A stretch of DNA of 64,000 nucleotides, taken from positions 1,373,501 through 1,437,500 of the forward strand of contig NZ_BLIN01000005.1 of NCBI RefSeq assembly GCF_009811555.1, given 5' to 3'. How positions within the stretch are numbered: position 1 is the first letter of the stretch; each line of letters begins with the position of its first letter. The notes below the pieces were generated by a model. That model searched no databases. It saw only the letters and a list, made by a program, of their open reading frames with translations, and was not told where the DNA came from. A program made the translations under genes and the position numbers. Shown here one piece after another: positions 1 to 8,237 of the stretch. This stretch comes from Streptomyces caniferus (GTDB lineage Bacteria > Actinomycetota > Actinomycetes > Streptomycetales > Streptomycetaceae).

Positions 1-534
1 GTTGTTGTTGCGGTCGATGCCGTGCTGCACGATGTGCAGGTCCTTGATGTGGTCGACCACGGCCTGGGAGACGGGGATCGTGCGCTGGTAGGAGAGCTTG
101 CCCTGCGCGTCCGCCACGGGCATGCGGTCGACGGCGAGGCCGCTCATCATGTCCGTGGGTCCCTTGGTGGTGAGGGAGATGTTGATGTTGCCGTAGTCGA
201 CCGTGGCTTCGGTGTTGTCGAGGACGCCGTCGCGGTTCGTGTCGTCGCTCGCGTCCGGGCAGTGGAAGTCATGGCCATCGGTGGAGCCGTGGAGGTGCTG
301 CGCCGACGGCTGCCCGGGGACGAGCCCCTCGGACTCGATCTTCACGGTCAGCTGCCTGCCCTGGACGCTGAGCATCGCCGTGCCCTTGGAACCGGAGTCG
401 TTCAACTGCGACAGGTTGATCTGGAACGCTCCGGTGCCCTCGGCGACGGCCTGGGAAGAGGCGCCCACGGTGAGGGCCAGGGCGGCGGGCAGAGCGAAGA
501 GTGCGGCGAGGCGGCTGGTGCGCTTGGCTATCAC
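1..534 (-). CDS. Secreted CHRD-like protein (C-terminus outside window)
   Basis: The reading frame starts with GTG at 534 and runs off the left edge, so 178 codons are visible. The start is supported by a purine-rich GGAAAAGGA just upstream. The first 31 residues form a Sec signal peptide: basic residues, a leucine/alanine-rich core, then an AVA-type cleavage site. The mature part is beta-rich and His-rich, with HLHGSTDGHDFHC, a calcium-loop-like DTNRDGVLD stretch, and a late IVQHGIDRN motif. The spacing of His motifs resembles the CHRD or superoxide-dismutase-like fold seen in actinobacterial secreted proteins. Function is unknown; the fold assignment is an inference. Confidence 0.7.
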   Translation of the reverse strand, partial: MIAKRTSRLAALFALPAALALTVGASSQAVAEGTGAFQINLSQLNDSGSKGTAMLSVQGRQLTVKIESEGLVPGQPSAQHLHGSTDGHDFHCPDASDDTNRDGVLDNTEATVDYGNINISLTTKGPTDMMSGLAVDRMPVADAQGKLSYQRTIPVSQAVVDHIKDLHIVQHGIDRNNN

Positions 535-877
535 GTTCGATCCTTTTCCGGCGGTCTCCCAGGGGAAGGGAGGAGACCGCACGTCGTCCGGCTTCGAGAG
601 CGACACCTCGGTGAGGTGCCGACCCTTATTCGGAGCCGCAACGCCCTTGGATGGGTGACGTATGGAAAAAAATTCCGGGAGCCGTCGCACGAGGCTCCCC
701 CACGGCGCCCGGCGCCCTACGCACCGTGGCCGGACACACCGTATGACCAGGTGCGGAAGCCTCTCGGGGGTTCCCGGGGGCAACGGCGAACTCGGTGACC
801 GCCGCGGCCGTGATGACGTCGAGGCGTCTCGGCCATCAGCCCGGGGACGGGCGGCCCGACGCCGTGCACGGGCCGGC
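535..877. other. Intergenic region with a perfect inverted repeat at 604-618
   Basis: No convincing gene lies here. It holds the upstream region of the secreted-protein gene and the downstream region of the dehydrogenase gene. At 604-618 there is a perfect 6-bp inverted repeat (CACCTC, 3-nt spacer, GAGGTG), about 70 bp upstream of the GTG start at 534, in a place where an operator would fit. A short A-rich patch (GGAA, five A, TTCC, 664-676) stands out against the GC-rich background. No classical promoter could be assigned with confidence. Confidence 0.4.
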
Positions 878-2062
878 TCAGGGCGTGAGGACCGTCTTGA
901 TCATTCCGTCCTCCTTGGCCTGGAAGGTCTTGTATGCCTGGGGGCCTTCTTCCAGGGGGAGGGTGTGGGTGGCGAAGTGGTCGACGCCCAGGACGTCGTC
1001 GTCGTTCAGGAGGGGCAGGATGTCGTCGACCCAGCGCTTGACGTTGGCCTGCCCCATCCTCAGCTGAATCTGCTTGTCGAACAGGGTGAGCATGGGGACG
1101 GGATCGACCGCACCGCCATAGACCCCGATCAGGGAGATGGTGCCGCCTCGGCGCACCGCGTCCACGGCCATGTTGAAGGCCGTCATGCTGTCCACGCCCG
1201 CGCGCGCCATCAGCTTCTTGCCCAGGGCGTCGGGCAGCATCCCCGCCATGTTCTGGGCGGCCCGTGTGAGGGGGGCGCCGTGGGCCTCCATACCGACCGC
1301 TTCGATGACGGAGTCCGTACCGCGTCCGTCGGTGAGCCGCCGGATCTCCTGGGCCACGTCCTTGCCGTGTTCGTTCAGGTCGAGGGGGTGCACACCCCGC
1401 TCCCGGGCCCGGGCGAGGCGTTCGGGGACCAGGTCGACGCCGATGACCTGGCCCGCGCCCTGGTGGAGGGCGATGCGGGCGGCCATGTCACCGATCGGAC
1501 CGAGTCCCAGCACGGTGACGCTGCCGCCCGGCGGGACGGCGGCGTACACGACGGACTGCCAGGCCGTGGGCAGGACGTCGGAGAGGTAGACGAACCGCTG
1601 GTCCGGCGGCCCCTCGGGGACCTTGATGGGGAGCGTGTTCCCGAACGGCACGCGGAGGAACTCGGCCTGCCCGCCGGGGACTTGGCCGTAGAGCTTGGTG
1701 AACCCGAAGAGGGCGGCGCCCATGCCCCGGTCCGTGACCTGAGTGGTCTCGCACTGGGAGTGCAGACCGCGCCGGCACATCCAGCACGTACCGCAGGAGA
1801 CATTGAACGGAACGACCACCCGGTCGCCCACGGACAGCGCGGTGACGCCGCTGCCGACCTCCTCGACGATGCCCATGGGCTCATGGCCAAGGATGTCGCC
1901 GGGGTCGAGGTAGGGGCCGAAGACTTCGTAGAGGTGCAGGTCCGAGCCGCAGATGCCGGTGGAGGTGATGCGCACGATGACGTCGGTCGGTTCCTGGATC
2001 GTCGGATCCGGGACGGTCTCCACGCGCACGTCGCGCCTGCCGTGCCAGGTCAGAGCTCTCAT
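878..2062 (-). CDS. Zinc-dependent alcohol dehydrogenase, formaldehyde dehydrogenase-like
   Basis: A 394-residue medium-chain dehydrogenase. The ATG at 2062 is preceded by GAGGGAG; a longer frame upstream is low-complexity and was rejected. Catalytic zinc ligands are visible as Cys38 (TGICGSDLH) and His60-Glu61 (GHEPMG). The structural zinc site is Cys90, Cys93, Cys96 and Cys104. A GLGPIG Rossmann motif follows near residue 190. The insert containing DALGKKLMARAGVDSM is like that of glutathione-independent formaldehyde dehydrogenase-type enzymes, so an aldehyde or alcohol with NAD is the likely substrate pair. It stands alone: the hemerythrin gene is divergent, with 376 bp between the two starts. 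Confidence 0.88.
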   Translation of the reverse strand: MRALTWHGRRDVRVETVPDPTIQEPTDVIVRITSTGICGSDLHLYEVFGPYLDPGDILGHEPMGIVEEVGSGVTALSVGDRVVVPFNVSCGTCWMCRRGLHSQCETTQVTDRGMGAALFGFTKLYGQVPGGQAEFLRVPFGNTLPIKVPEGPPDQRFVYLSDVLPTAWQSVVYAAVPPGGSVTVLGLGPIGDMAARIALHQGAGQVIGVDLVPERLARARERGVHPLDLNEHGKDVAQEIRRLTDGRGTDSVIEAVGMEAHGAPLTRAAQNMAGMLPDALGKKLMARAGVDSMTAFNMAVDAVRRGGTISLIGVYGGAVDPVPMLTLFDKQIQLRMGQANVKRWVDDILPLLNDDDVLGVDHFATHTLPLEEGPQAYKTFQAKEDGMIKTVLTP

Positions 2063-2438
2063 CGTCACTCCCTCACGAGTCCTCCGTGCCAGGTGCCCCC
2101 TTCCACCATGCGACTGATGGGGAGGAGACGCAGGGCAGGGTCGCGTTCCGGGCCGGGGCGGGGCGGGGCGGGGCGGGGCAGTATCGGGCCAGCCGGTGTC
2201 GGACCGGGGCACGCCCACGCCCCGTACCGGGCGCCGGCGCGGCAGGAACGACGGATGCGCACCTCCCGCGCGCCCTTCGCGAAGGTCCCGCTTCGACGGG
2301 TGCGGGCGTGCGGATCGCCCGCCCGCCTGTCAGGCAGTGGAGGCAATTCCGTACGCCGCGGTGATAAGGGTGCGGCGTCCGGGAACTCCTTGTCCGTCAG
2401 CCGGAGAAGCCGGCCGACCCTAGGAGAGGCGGTGTGCC
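2063..2438. other. Divergent intergenic region with five tandem GGGGC repeats
   Basis: This gap separates the divergent dehydrogenase and hemerythrin genes and must hold both promoters. At 2155-2179 the pentamer GGGGC is repeated five times without interruption. This gives five G4 runs with one-base spacers on the + strand, a strong G-quadruplex motif. No other gene is seen; long frames across it are compositional. No standard -35/-10 pair was recognised. Confidence 0.6.
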
Positions 2439-2996
2439 GTGGGGCATGGCGGCGATGTGATTGCGGAGCTGACCACCGACCACCGTGAGGTCGACGACCT
2501 CTTCGAGCGGTTCGAAGACGCTCCGCCCGGCAGCGAGGACCGCAGGCGCATCGTGGATGCGCTGACGATCGAGCTGGTACGGCACTCCGTGGCCGAGGAG
2601 GAGTACCTCTACCCCGCGGTGCGCGAGCACCTGGAGGAGGGGGACGCGCTGGCGGACAAGGAGCTCGCCGACCACGCCCGCGTCGAGCAGCTGCTCGACG
2701 ACCTCCAGCACCGGGACGCCACGGACAAGGACTTCGACCGGCTGATGGTGAAGCTCCGCACGGAGGTGAGGGCGCATGTGGAGGACGAGGAGAACCGCCT
2801 CTTCGCCCAGCTCCGCACCGGCGTCCACCCCTACGTCCTGGAGGAGCTGGGCAACAAGATCCGCCAGGCGAAGAAGTCCGCGCCCACCCGCCCCCACCCC
2901 GGTGCCCCGACCAAGCCCCCGGCCAACAAGCTCCTCGCCCCGGGCGTGGGACTCGTGGACCGGGTACGCGACTACGTCACCGGCCGCGGCCAGTAG
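2439..2996 (+). CDS. Hemerythrin HHE-domain protein
   Basis: A 185-residue protein starting with GTG and preceded by AGGAGAGG nine bases upstream. It has the four-helix hemerythrin pattern with likely iron ligands His15, His49, His79 and His113 plus Glu53 and Glu117 (RHSVAEEEYLYP; HVEDEEN). The last 50 residues form a Pro/Lys-rich tail, as in many Streptomyces HHE proteins. The family binds a di-iron centre and is linked to oxygen, NO or iron sensing and to stress resistance; the specific role is not visible here. Probably cytoplasmic. Confidence 0.88.
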   Translation: MGHGGDVIAELTTDHREVDDLFERFEDAPPGSEDRRRIVDALTIELVRHSVAEEEYLYPAVREHLEEGDALADKELADHARVEQLLDDLQHRDATDKDFDRLMVKLRTEVRAHVEDEENRLFAQLRTGVHPYVLEELGNKIRQAKKSAPTRPHPGAPTKPPANKLLAPGVGLVDRVRDYVTGRGQ

Positions 2997-3268
2997 CCCT
3001 CGCCCGCGCGGCCTCCCCCATGGTCCTGGCGGCCGCCCGGGAACGAGCTGATCGCGGACCTCACCCGCGCGGCCGAGGGCGTCGCCCTGGCCACGGGCAC
3101 CGGGGCGGAGGTCACACAGGCCGCCACGATCGGCGGAGCACGGTCGGCCACCCGGTCGCCGGAGCCACCGTTCGTACTCCTCTCCGGCACGGAATCTCGA
3201 CGTGCGGGGCCGTTGCGCGGCACCGCAGACTACGGAGGAGACCGACTTCGTCGCGGAGAGGAGCTGAG

Positions 3269-4300
3269 GTGGGGACCCCGCTGACCCCCGCAGGAACCGG
3301 AGCGGCCTCCGACGCCCGGCCGGGCCCTCCGGGCTCGCCGGATCCTCTCCGGACGGTGGCCGAGCAGTTCGTCGGCCTGGTGGAGAGCGGCGCTCTGGAT
3401 CTTCCCCGGCCCGGTTCCGGGAGGACGGGCGAGCGGTTCCGTGAGCTGAAGGACCTCGCGCGCCGGGACCTGTGCCTGGCCCGATTGGCCGAAGGGCATG
3501 TCGACGCCCTGGCCATCCTGGAAGAGCTGGGCGGGCCGACGGTGTATCCGGGCGAACGGTGGGGGGTGTGGGCGGCTCACCCGCCCGGCCCGGCCTTGCA
3601 GGCGGTCAGCGGCGGAGCCGACTGGCGGGTCAGGGGCGTCAAGCAGTACTGCTCCGGGGCGCGGATCTGCACCCACGCCCTGGTGACGGCCGACACCGGC
3701 CAAGGGCGGCGCCTGTTCGCCGTCCACCTCGCCGACCGGGGCGTCGCGGCGGTGCCGGGCACCTGGAAGGCCGTCGGGATGGCGGCCAGCGACACCCTCG
3801 ACGTCGCCTTCCACGACGTCCCGGCGGAACCGGTCGGTGAGGTGGACGGCTATGTGCAGCGACCTGGCTTCCAGCACGGCGGCGTCGGGGTCGCGGCGTG
3901 CTGGCTGGGCGGGGCACAGGCCGTCGCCGACACCCTCCTGGACGAGGCCGGGAAGCATCCGCTCGACGAGCATGCCGCCGCGCACCTGGGTCAGGTGGAC
4001 GTCCTGCTGCATGCGGCCGAGGTGGTGCTCGACCGCGCGGCGGAGGAGATCGACGACGACGCCCTGGACCGCCGTGGCGGGGCCCGGGTGCGCGGTCTTC
4101 GGGTGCGGGCCCTCGTGGAGAAGGTCTGCACGGAGGTCCTGCACCACGTCGGCAGGGCCACCGGAGCCGGCCCGCTGTGCCGGGACGCCGCCCATGCCCG
4201 AGCCGTGGCCGACCTCACGGTCTATCTGCGACAGCATCACGCGGAACGCAGCGACGCGGAGCTGGGCGGTCTGCTGGCGTACGGCGGAGGGGCGAAGTGA
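3269..4300 (+). CDS. Acyl-CoA dehydrogenase family protein
   Basis: First gene of a four-gene overlapping operon. GTG at 3269 is chosen because GAGAGGAG lies directly upstream and the frame before it has no protein-like composition, giving 343 residues. The middle part shows the flavoprotein beta-domain pattern (WRVRGVKQYCSGA and TWKAVGMAASDTLDVAFHDV). The C-terminal half is helical with an RGLRVRALVEKVCTEVLHHV stretch typical of the last domain. It is a little shorter than catabolic acyl-CoA dehydrogenases (about 380). In this conserved gene set the substrate is unknown; oxidation of an acyl or sugar-linked intermediate is an inference. Its stop overlaps the next start (GTGA). Confidence 0.82.
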   Translation: MGTPLTPAGTGAASDARPGPPGSPDPLRTVAEQFVGLVESGALDLPRPGSGRTGERFRELKDLARRDLCLARLAEGHVDALAILEELGGPTVYPGERWGVWAAHPPGPALQAVSGGADWRVRGVKQYCSGARICTHALVTADTGQGRRLFAVHLADRGVAAVPGTWKAVGMAASDTLDVAFHDVPAEPVGEVDGYVQRPGFQHGGVGVAACWLGGAQAVADTLLDEAGKHPLDEHAAAHLGQVDVLLHAAEVVLDRAAEEIDDDALDRRGGARVRGLRVRALVEKVCTEVLHHVGRATGAGPLCRDAAHARAVADLTVYLRQHHAERSDAELGGLLAYGGGAK

Positions 4301-5064
4301 GCGGTGATCTCCGGCAGGCCGCTGCCGACGCCATCGGTGCCCCGGGCACGCCGGAAGGGCTGTGGGCCTCCTGGGAGGCCCTTCGCCGCCTGCCCGCCGT
4401 CGGTGTGCCCGACGGACCGGTCGTCGTCGTGGCTGCCCACCCCGATGACGAAGTACTGGGATTCGGCGGCACCATGGCCCGTCTGGCCGCCCTCGGCACC
4501 GACGTCCACCTCGTCTCGATCACCGACGGCGAGCTGTCGCATCCGCGGAGCACCCTCATCACGGCGGAACGGCTCGCCGAGGTCCGTCATGCCGAACTCC
4601 GCACCGCGCTGGCGGACCTCGGGCTGCCCCACGTCCACACGGAGCGGCTCCGTGTCCCCGACACCCGGGTGGACCAGCACGAGAGCGCGGTGGCCGGACG
4701 GATCGCCACGCTGCTGCGCGAGGTCGGCGCGGCCCTGTGCGTCGCTCCCTGGGCCCGGGACCTGCACAGCGATCACGAGGCGGCCGGGCGGGCGGCCGGC
4801 CGGGCCTGCCAGGACTCGGGGGTGCCGCTGTGGACGTATCCGGTGTGGATGTGGCACTGGTCCCGTCCGGGCGACCCGCGCGTCCCGTGGCACGACGCCG
4901 TGCGTCTGACGCTGCCGGCCGAGGCACTGGCGCGCAAGACCTCGGCGATCGGGCAGTTCGTCAGCCAGATCCACGCCTTGGGCGAGGGCGAGGAGAATGC
5001 CGCGATCCTTCCCCCGGAGGAGGTCGAGCACCACACCCGGCCGTTCGAGGTGGTGTTCCGTTGA
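4297..5064 (+). CDS. PIG-L family N-deacetylase
   Basis: A 255-residue protein that starts in the GTGA overlap with the acyl-CoA dehydrogenase stop, so translation is probably coupled. The zinc motif AHPDDE sits at residues 47-52, and the second motif LHSDHEAAG supplies another His ligand. PIG-L enzymes remove N-acetyl groups from GlcNAc-type sugars, as in GPI, mycothiol and bacillithiol synthesis. The neighbouring glycosyltransferase and methyltransferase suggest deacetylation of a sugar in a small glycoconjugate pathway. In related clusters this protein and the following methyltransferase can be fused, which fits the tight overlap here. Confidence 0.87.
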   Translation: MSGDLRQAAADAIGAPGTPEGLWASWEALRRLPAVGVPDGPVVVVAAHPDDEVLGFGGTMARLAALGTDVHLVSITDGELSHPRSTLITAERLAEVRHAELRTALADLGLPHVHTERLRVPDTRVDQHESAVAGRIATLLREVGAALCVAPWARDLHSDHEAAGRAAGRACQDSGVPLWTYPVWMWHWSRPGDPRVPWHDAVRLTLPAEALARKTSAIGQFVSQIHALGEGEENAAILPPEEVEHHTRPFEVVFR

Positions 5065-5684
5065 GCACGCCGCCCGGCTACTTCGCCACCCTGTACGCCG
5101 CCTCGGCCGACCCCTGGGATCTGGCCGGCCGCTGGTACGAGCAGCGCAAGTACGCGCTCACCCTCGCCTCGTTGCCCCGGCGGCGCTACCGCGCGGGCTT
5201 CGAGCCCGGCTGCTCCGTCGGCGTCCTGACCCGCCAACTCGCCGACCGCTGCGACCGGTTGATCGCGGCCGACCGCATCTCCGCCGCCGTCGCCGCCGCG
5301 GCAGCGCGCACCGGCGACCTGCCGCAGGTGGACGTACGCTGCCTCGCCGTCCCCGACCAGTGGCCCGAGGGCGAGGGCAGCTTCGACCTCGTCGTCCTGT
5401 CCGAGCTGCTCTACTACTTCGACGACGCCACGTTGCAGGCCACGCTCGACCGGGCCGTCGCCGGACTCGAACCCGGCGGCACCTTGGTCACCGTGCACTG
5501 GAACCACCCTGTCCCCGAGCACGTGCGCACCGGTCCCGAGGTCGCCGGCGCGGTCGCCGCCGTGCCGGGGCTGTACCTGCTCTCCGAGCTACGGGACGCC
5601 GACTTCACGCTGCAGATCCTCTTGCGCCGGAACCGCGACGGCAGCGCCCCGCGTTCTCCCGCCGAGCAAGAGGGTCTGGTGTGA
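5061..5684 (+). CDS. Class I SAM-dependent methyltransferase, NodS-like
   Basis: Starts with TTG in a TTGA overlap with the deacetylase stop, giving 207 residues. Motif I is FEPGCSVGVLTRQLA (SAM binding); the acidic end of beta-2 is AADRIS, and the post-I motif is FDLVVLSELLYYF. The opening (ADPWDLAGRWYEQRKYALTLASLP) matches NodS-type methyltransferases, which act on de-N-acetylated amino sugars in Nod-factor synthesis. That fits a deacetylase encoded directly upstream: deacetylation may expose an amine that is then methylated. The substrate remains an inference. Confidence 0.83.
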   Translation: MSTPPGYFATLYAASADPWDLAGRWYEQRKYALTLASLPRRRYRAGFEPGCSVGVLTRQLADRCDRLIAADRISAAVAAAAARTGDLPQVDVRCLAVPDQWPEGEGSFDLVVLSELLYYFDDATLQATLDRAVAGLEPGGTLVTVHWNHPVPEHVRTGPEVAGAVAAVPGLYLLSELRDADFTLQILLRRNRDGSAPRSPAEQEGLV

Positions 5685-6475
5685 AGGGGGTCCGCGCACG
5701 TCCGCCCACGGCCCTCGCCGTCGTCGTCCCCGCACACAACGAGGCCCGGGAGCTTCCGGCCGCACTGGAAGCCCTCCGGGAAGCCGGCCTCCACCCCGCT
5801 CTGGCCGGTCTTCCGGTCATCACGGTGGTCGCCGCCGACGCCTGTACGGACGCCACCCCCGCCATCGCTGCGCGATGGGGCGCGGCGCTCGTGGAAGTTC
5901 CGGCCCACAACGTAGGGGCGGCCCGGGCAGCCGGTGTGGCCCGCGCCCTCCGGCTGCTCGGCTCCGCCGGCGAGCACGCGTGGATCGCGACCACCGATGC
6001 CGACTCGCTCGTTCCGCCGCAATGGCTGGCTCACCAGCTGCGTTGCGCCCGTCAGGGCTGGCACTGCGTCGTCGGCACCGTGCGCCTGCGCCGCAGCGCC
6101 GCCCTCGCCTCGCACACCCTGGCCCGTCACCATGCCCATTACTTCGCCGGCCGGCCCGATCCGCCCCGCCCATGGGGACACCCGCACGTCCACGGCGCCA
6201 ACCTCGGTGTGGGAGCCGAGCCCTACCGTGCAGCCGGCGGATTTCCCGCCCTCACCCATGGCGAGGACCGCGCTCTCGTCACCGCTCTCGCACAACGCGC
6301 CTGCCGGATCCTGCGCACCGACGAGTGCCCGGTGCGCACCTCGGCCCGTCTCGACCCCCGAGCCCCCCACGGCTTCGGAGCCTTCCTCCAGCGCATGGTC
6401 CTCGAGGACGCCCGGCAGACGCACGCTCTCCCCCACCCCGAAGCCCCGGGTGCGGCGCCCTACGCCGACCGGTAG
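5681..6475 (+). CDS. GT2 family glycosyltransferase
   Basis: A 264-residue GT-A enzyme starting in a GTGA overlap with the methyltransferase stop. The N-terminus VVVPAHNEARELP is the nucleotide-sugar entry motif; the metal-binding motif is DAD at residues 106-108, and GEDRAL carries the acidic catalytic pair. There are no transmembrane segments, so it is probably cytosolic. It closes the four-gene set and probably transfers a sugar onto the compound processed by the other three enzymes. Donor and acceptor cannot be read from sequence. Confidence 0.85.
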   Translation: MKGVRARPPTALAVVVPAHNEARELPAALEALREAGLHPALAGLPVITVVAADACTDATPAIAARWGAALVEVPAHNVGAARAAGVARALRLLGSAGEHAWIATTDADSLVPPQWLAHQLRCARQGWHCVVGTVRLRRSAALASHTLARHHAHYFAGRPDPPRPWGHPHVHGANLGVGAEPYRAAGGFPALTHGEDRALVTALAQRACRILRTDECPVRTSARLDPRAPHGFGAFLQRMVLEDARQTHALPHPEAPGAAPYADR

Positions 6476-6818
6476 GCGCGACGAAGCCCCCTGCCCATGG
6501 GCGGAGTCGCACCGGGCGCGGCACGAGCGGACGCACCACCGTCAGGCCCGCCCTCGCGTCGTACCGGCCGGACAGCGAGGCACGATCCACGTACGACCGC
6601 AACCAGGCGCCGCCGGGCGCATCACGATGGCTGTCTCGCGCTGGGGGTGAGCTGCACACCCTGTCGCCCGCGGTGCGCGCCGCGTACAACCCTTCACCCA
6701 AAGACGTGGCTTTCCTCCATTCCCGACCTCTTTACAGCCTTTGGCCCGCTACGGTCTGGCCGATGTCGACGGCATCAGCCCGCCTTCAGCGGGAGAGGAC
6801 ATACGAGAGGGAGAGAAC
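6476..6818. other. Intergenic region upstream of the small secreted protein
   Basis: No gene is supported. The stretch lies between the glycosyltransferase stop and the next start. The last 140 bp are less GC-rich (around 6690-6750) and probably carry the promoter of the following gene, but no spaced -35/-10 pair could be fixed. Long frames across it are shadows of GC composition. Confidence 0.4.
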
Positions 6819-7175
6819 ATGACGTTGCGCGGAGCTTCACGAATTGAGCCTGCACGCCGCCGGCGTCGGCTCGGTCTGGCGGCTGTCGCACTCGCCGGCG
6901 CCCTGGCCTGTTCCGTGGCCGCGCCGGCGACCGCGGCCGCGCCGGCGAAGATCAACTCCTGCGGCTGGAACAACCCCCACGGCGAACACGCCTACTACGA
7001 GCACTGCGCCACCGACACCAATGTCTGGATCCAGGTCAAGCGCTGGTCACGAGGCAGCTACCACCGCTGTGTCGGACCGGGCCGTACCGTCCTGGACTTC
7101 GACGCCACAGGAGCCTGGTACGACAGCAACTACCGCGGCGGCCTCTGCTCCCACCCCGGGGACACCGGCCCCTGA
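6819..7175 (+). CDS. Small secreted protein, DUF6355-like
   Basis: A 118-residue protein; the ATG at 6819 has GAGAGGGAGAG upstream. Residues 1-43 form a signal peptide (arginine-rich n-region, LGLAAVALAGALACSVAA core, ATAAAPA cleavage region). The mature domain has four cysteines in the order CGW, YYEHC, YHRCVGPG and GGLC, suggesting two disulfides. This layout matches the short DUF6355 family, which is sometimes annotated as natural product biosynthesis proteins, though no activity is established. It is monocistronic and converges on the DNA glycosylase gene. Confidence 0.75.
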   Translation: MTLRGASRIEPARRRRRLGLAAVALAGALACSVAAPATAAAPAKINSCGWNNPHGEHAYYEHCATDTNVWIQVKRWSRGSYHRCVGPGRTVLDFDATGAWYDSNYRGGLCSHPGDTGP

Positions 7176-7220
7176 CCTGACGTGCCACGGGACGCACGAG
7201 CGTAGGCGCCCCGCCCTCTT

Positions 7221-7250
7221 GCCGCCTGCCGCCCACCGCCGGCAGGCGGC
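7221..7250. terminator. Bidirectional terminator-like hairpin
   Basis: A perfect 11-bp stem (7221-7231 with 7240-7250, GCCGCCTGCCG and its complement) around an 8-nt loop. It sits between the convergent stops at 7175 and 7265 and has no T-tract, as is common in high-GC actinobacteria. Confidence 0.7.
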
Positions 7251-7264
7251 CCTGCGGCCGGCGT

Positions 7265-8041
7265 TCAGGGCTGACAGTGCGGGCACCAGACGGTACGGCG
7301 CCCGGCGAGACGACCGGAACACAGTGCCCCCCGGCAGCGAGGACACCGCGGCTCACTGTCGTCCCTGCGCCCCGTGAGCCACGAGCGCCGCGGCGGGACG
7401 CACCCGGCACGCACGGAAGAGCGGAGCACCCGGCCCATCGCCGCATGGATGCCCCGACAGGCCGTCTCGCTCAGGTCCCGCGCCGGAGTGCGGGGAGCGA
7501 AGCGGGCCCGCCAGAGGATCTCGTCACACAGAAGATTTCCGAGACCCGCGATCACGGACTGATCCATCAGCGCACTTTTGACGGCACCGCGCCGTCCGGA
7601 CAGCAGTTCCGCCAACTCCGCTCGGTCCACGGCCAGGGCATCGGGGCCCAGCCGGTCCAGGATCCTGCCGACGGCGCTGTCGCCGAGCAACTGCACTCCC
7701 TGCAGCTTGCGTTGGTCCCGAAAGCGCAGGCTGCGCACATCGTCGAGCGTCAGCACGAGGCGGTCATGGGCTGCCAGGGGTTCGTCGGGCGAACAGCACC
7801 ACAGCGATCCCGTCATGCCGAAATGAAAGACAAGCGTGGGGCCGCCGTCCATGGGCGCAAAGAGCCATTTGCCGTGACGCCACGCCGTCCCGAGCCGCCT
7901 TCCCTCTCCGTCCTTCCGCAGCCGTTTCTCGGTGACGCCCCGCAGAACCCCCGCGTCACGCACCTCGATGTCCGTGACACACCGCCGGCCACAGGCGATC
8001 AGCACCCGACGGAATCCTTCGACGTCCGGCAGTTCGGGCAT
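7265..8041 (-). CDS. Formamidopyrimidine-DNA glycosylase family protein
   Basis: A 258-residue base-excision repair enzyme. Two ATGs are adjacent; the second (8041) is chosen because it gives Met-Pro-Glu-Leu-Pro, so that Pro becomes the N-terminal catalytic residue, and because GGAGGG is better spaced from it. Other features are the conserved Lys58 (HGKW), the helix-two-turn-helix region MDQSVIAGLGNLLCDEILW, and a C-terminal zinc finger with two CxxC pairs (CPRC and CPHC). The family excises oxidised purines and cleaves the AP site. Asp replaces the usual Glu in PELPEVE, which suggests a divergent Fpg/Nei paralogue rather than the housekeeping mutM. Confidence 0.87.
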   Translation of the reverse strand: MPELPDVEGFRRVLIACGRRCVTDIEVRDAGVLRGVTEKRLRKDGEGRRLGTAWRHGKWLFAPMDGGPTLVFHFGMTGSLWCCSPDEPLAAHDRLVLTLDDVRSLRFRDQRKLQGVQLLGDSAVGRILDRLGPDALAVDRAELAELLSGRRGAVKSALMDQSVIAGLGNLLCDEILWRARFAPRTPARDLSETACRGIHAAMGRVLRSSVRAGCVPPRRSWLTGRRDDSEPRCPRCRGALCSGRLAGRRTVWCPHCQP

Positions 8042-8237
8042 CATCCCTCCGCGGCTTTCCCTCCAGCGTGACCAGGCCGAAGGCCGTCGAACCGGTCCGC
8101 ATGGGGCGTGCCTTGGGCCGTACCTCCGGCGCACCAGTCGTGTGCCAGAGCTGCCTCCAGAGAACGACCGATCGGCGGTGATCGCATCCCCGCCACAGCG
8201 GCCGCTCCGGCACGGTTCCGGAGTCTTGCCGCCCGGT

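Noticed and set aside
2155..2179. GGGGC repeats as a regulatory element
   Set aside because: Quadruplex potential is clear, but there is no evidence linking it to either promoter; it may be simple slippage.
3020..3268. N-terminal extension of the acyl-CoA dehydrogenase frame
   Set aside because: It is Arg/His/Gly-rich and unlike the family. The GTG at 3269 has a good ribosome site directly upstream.
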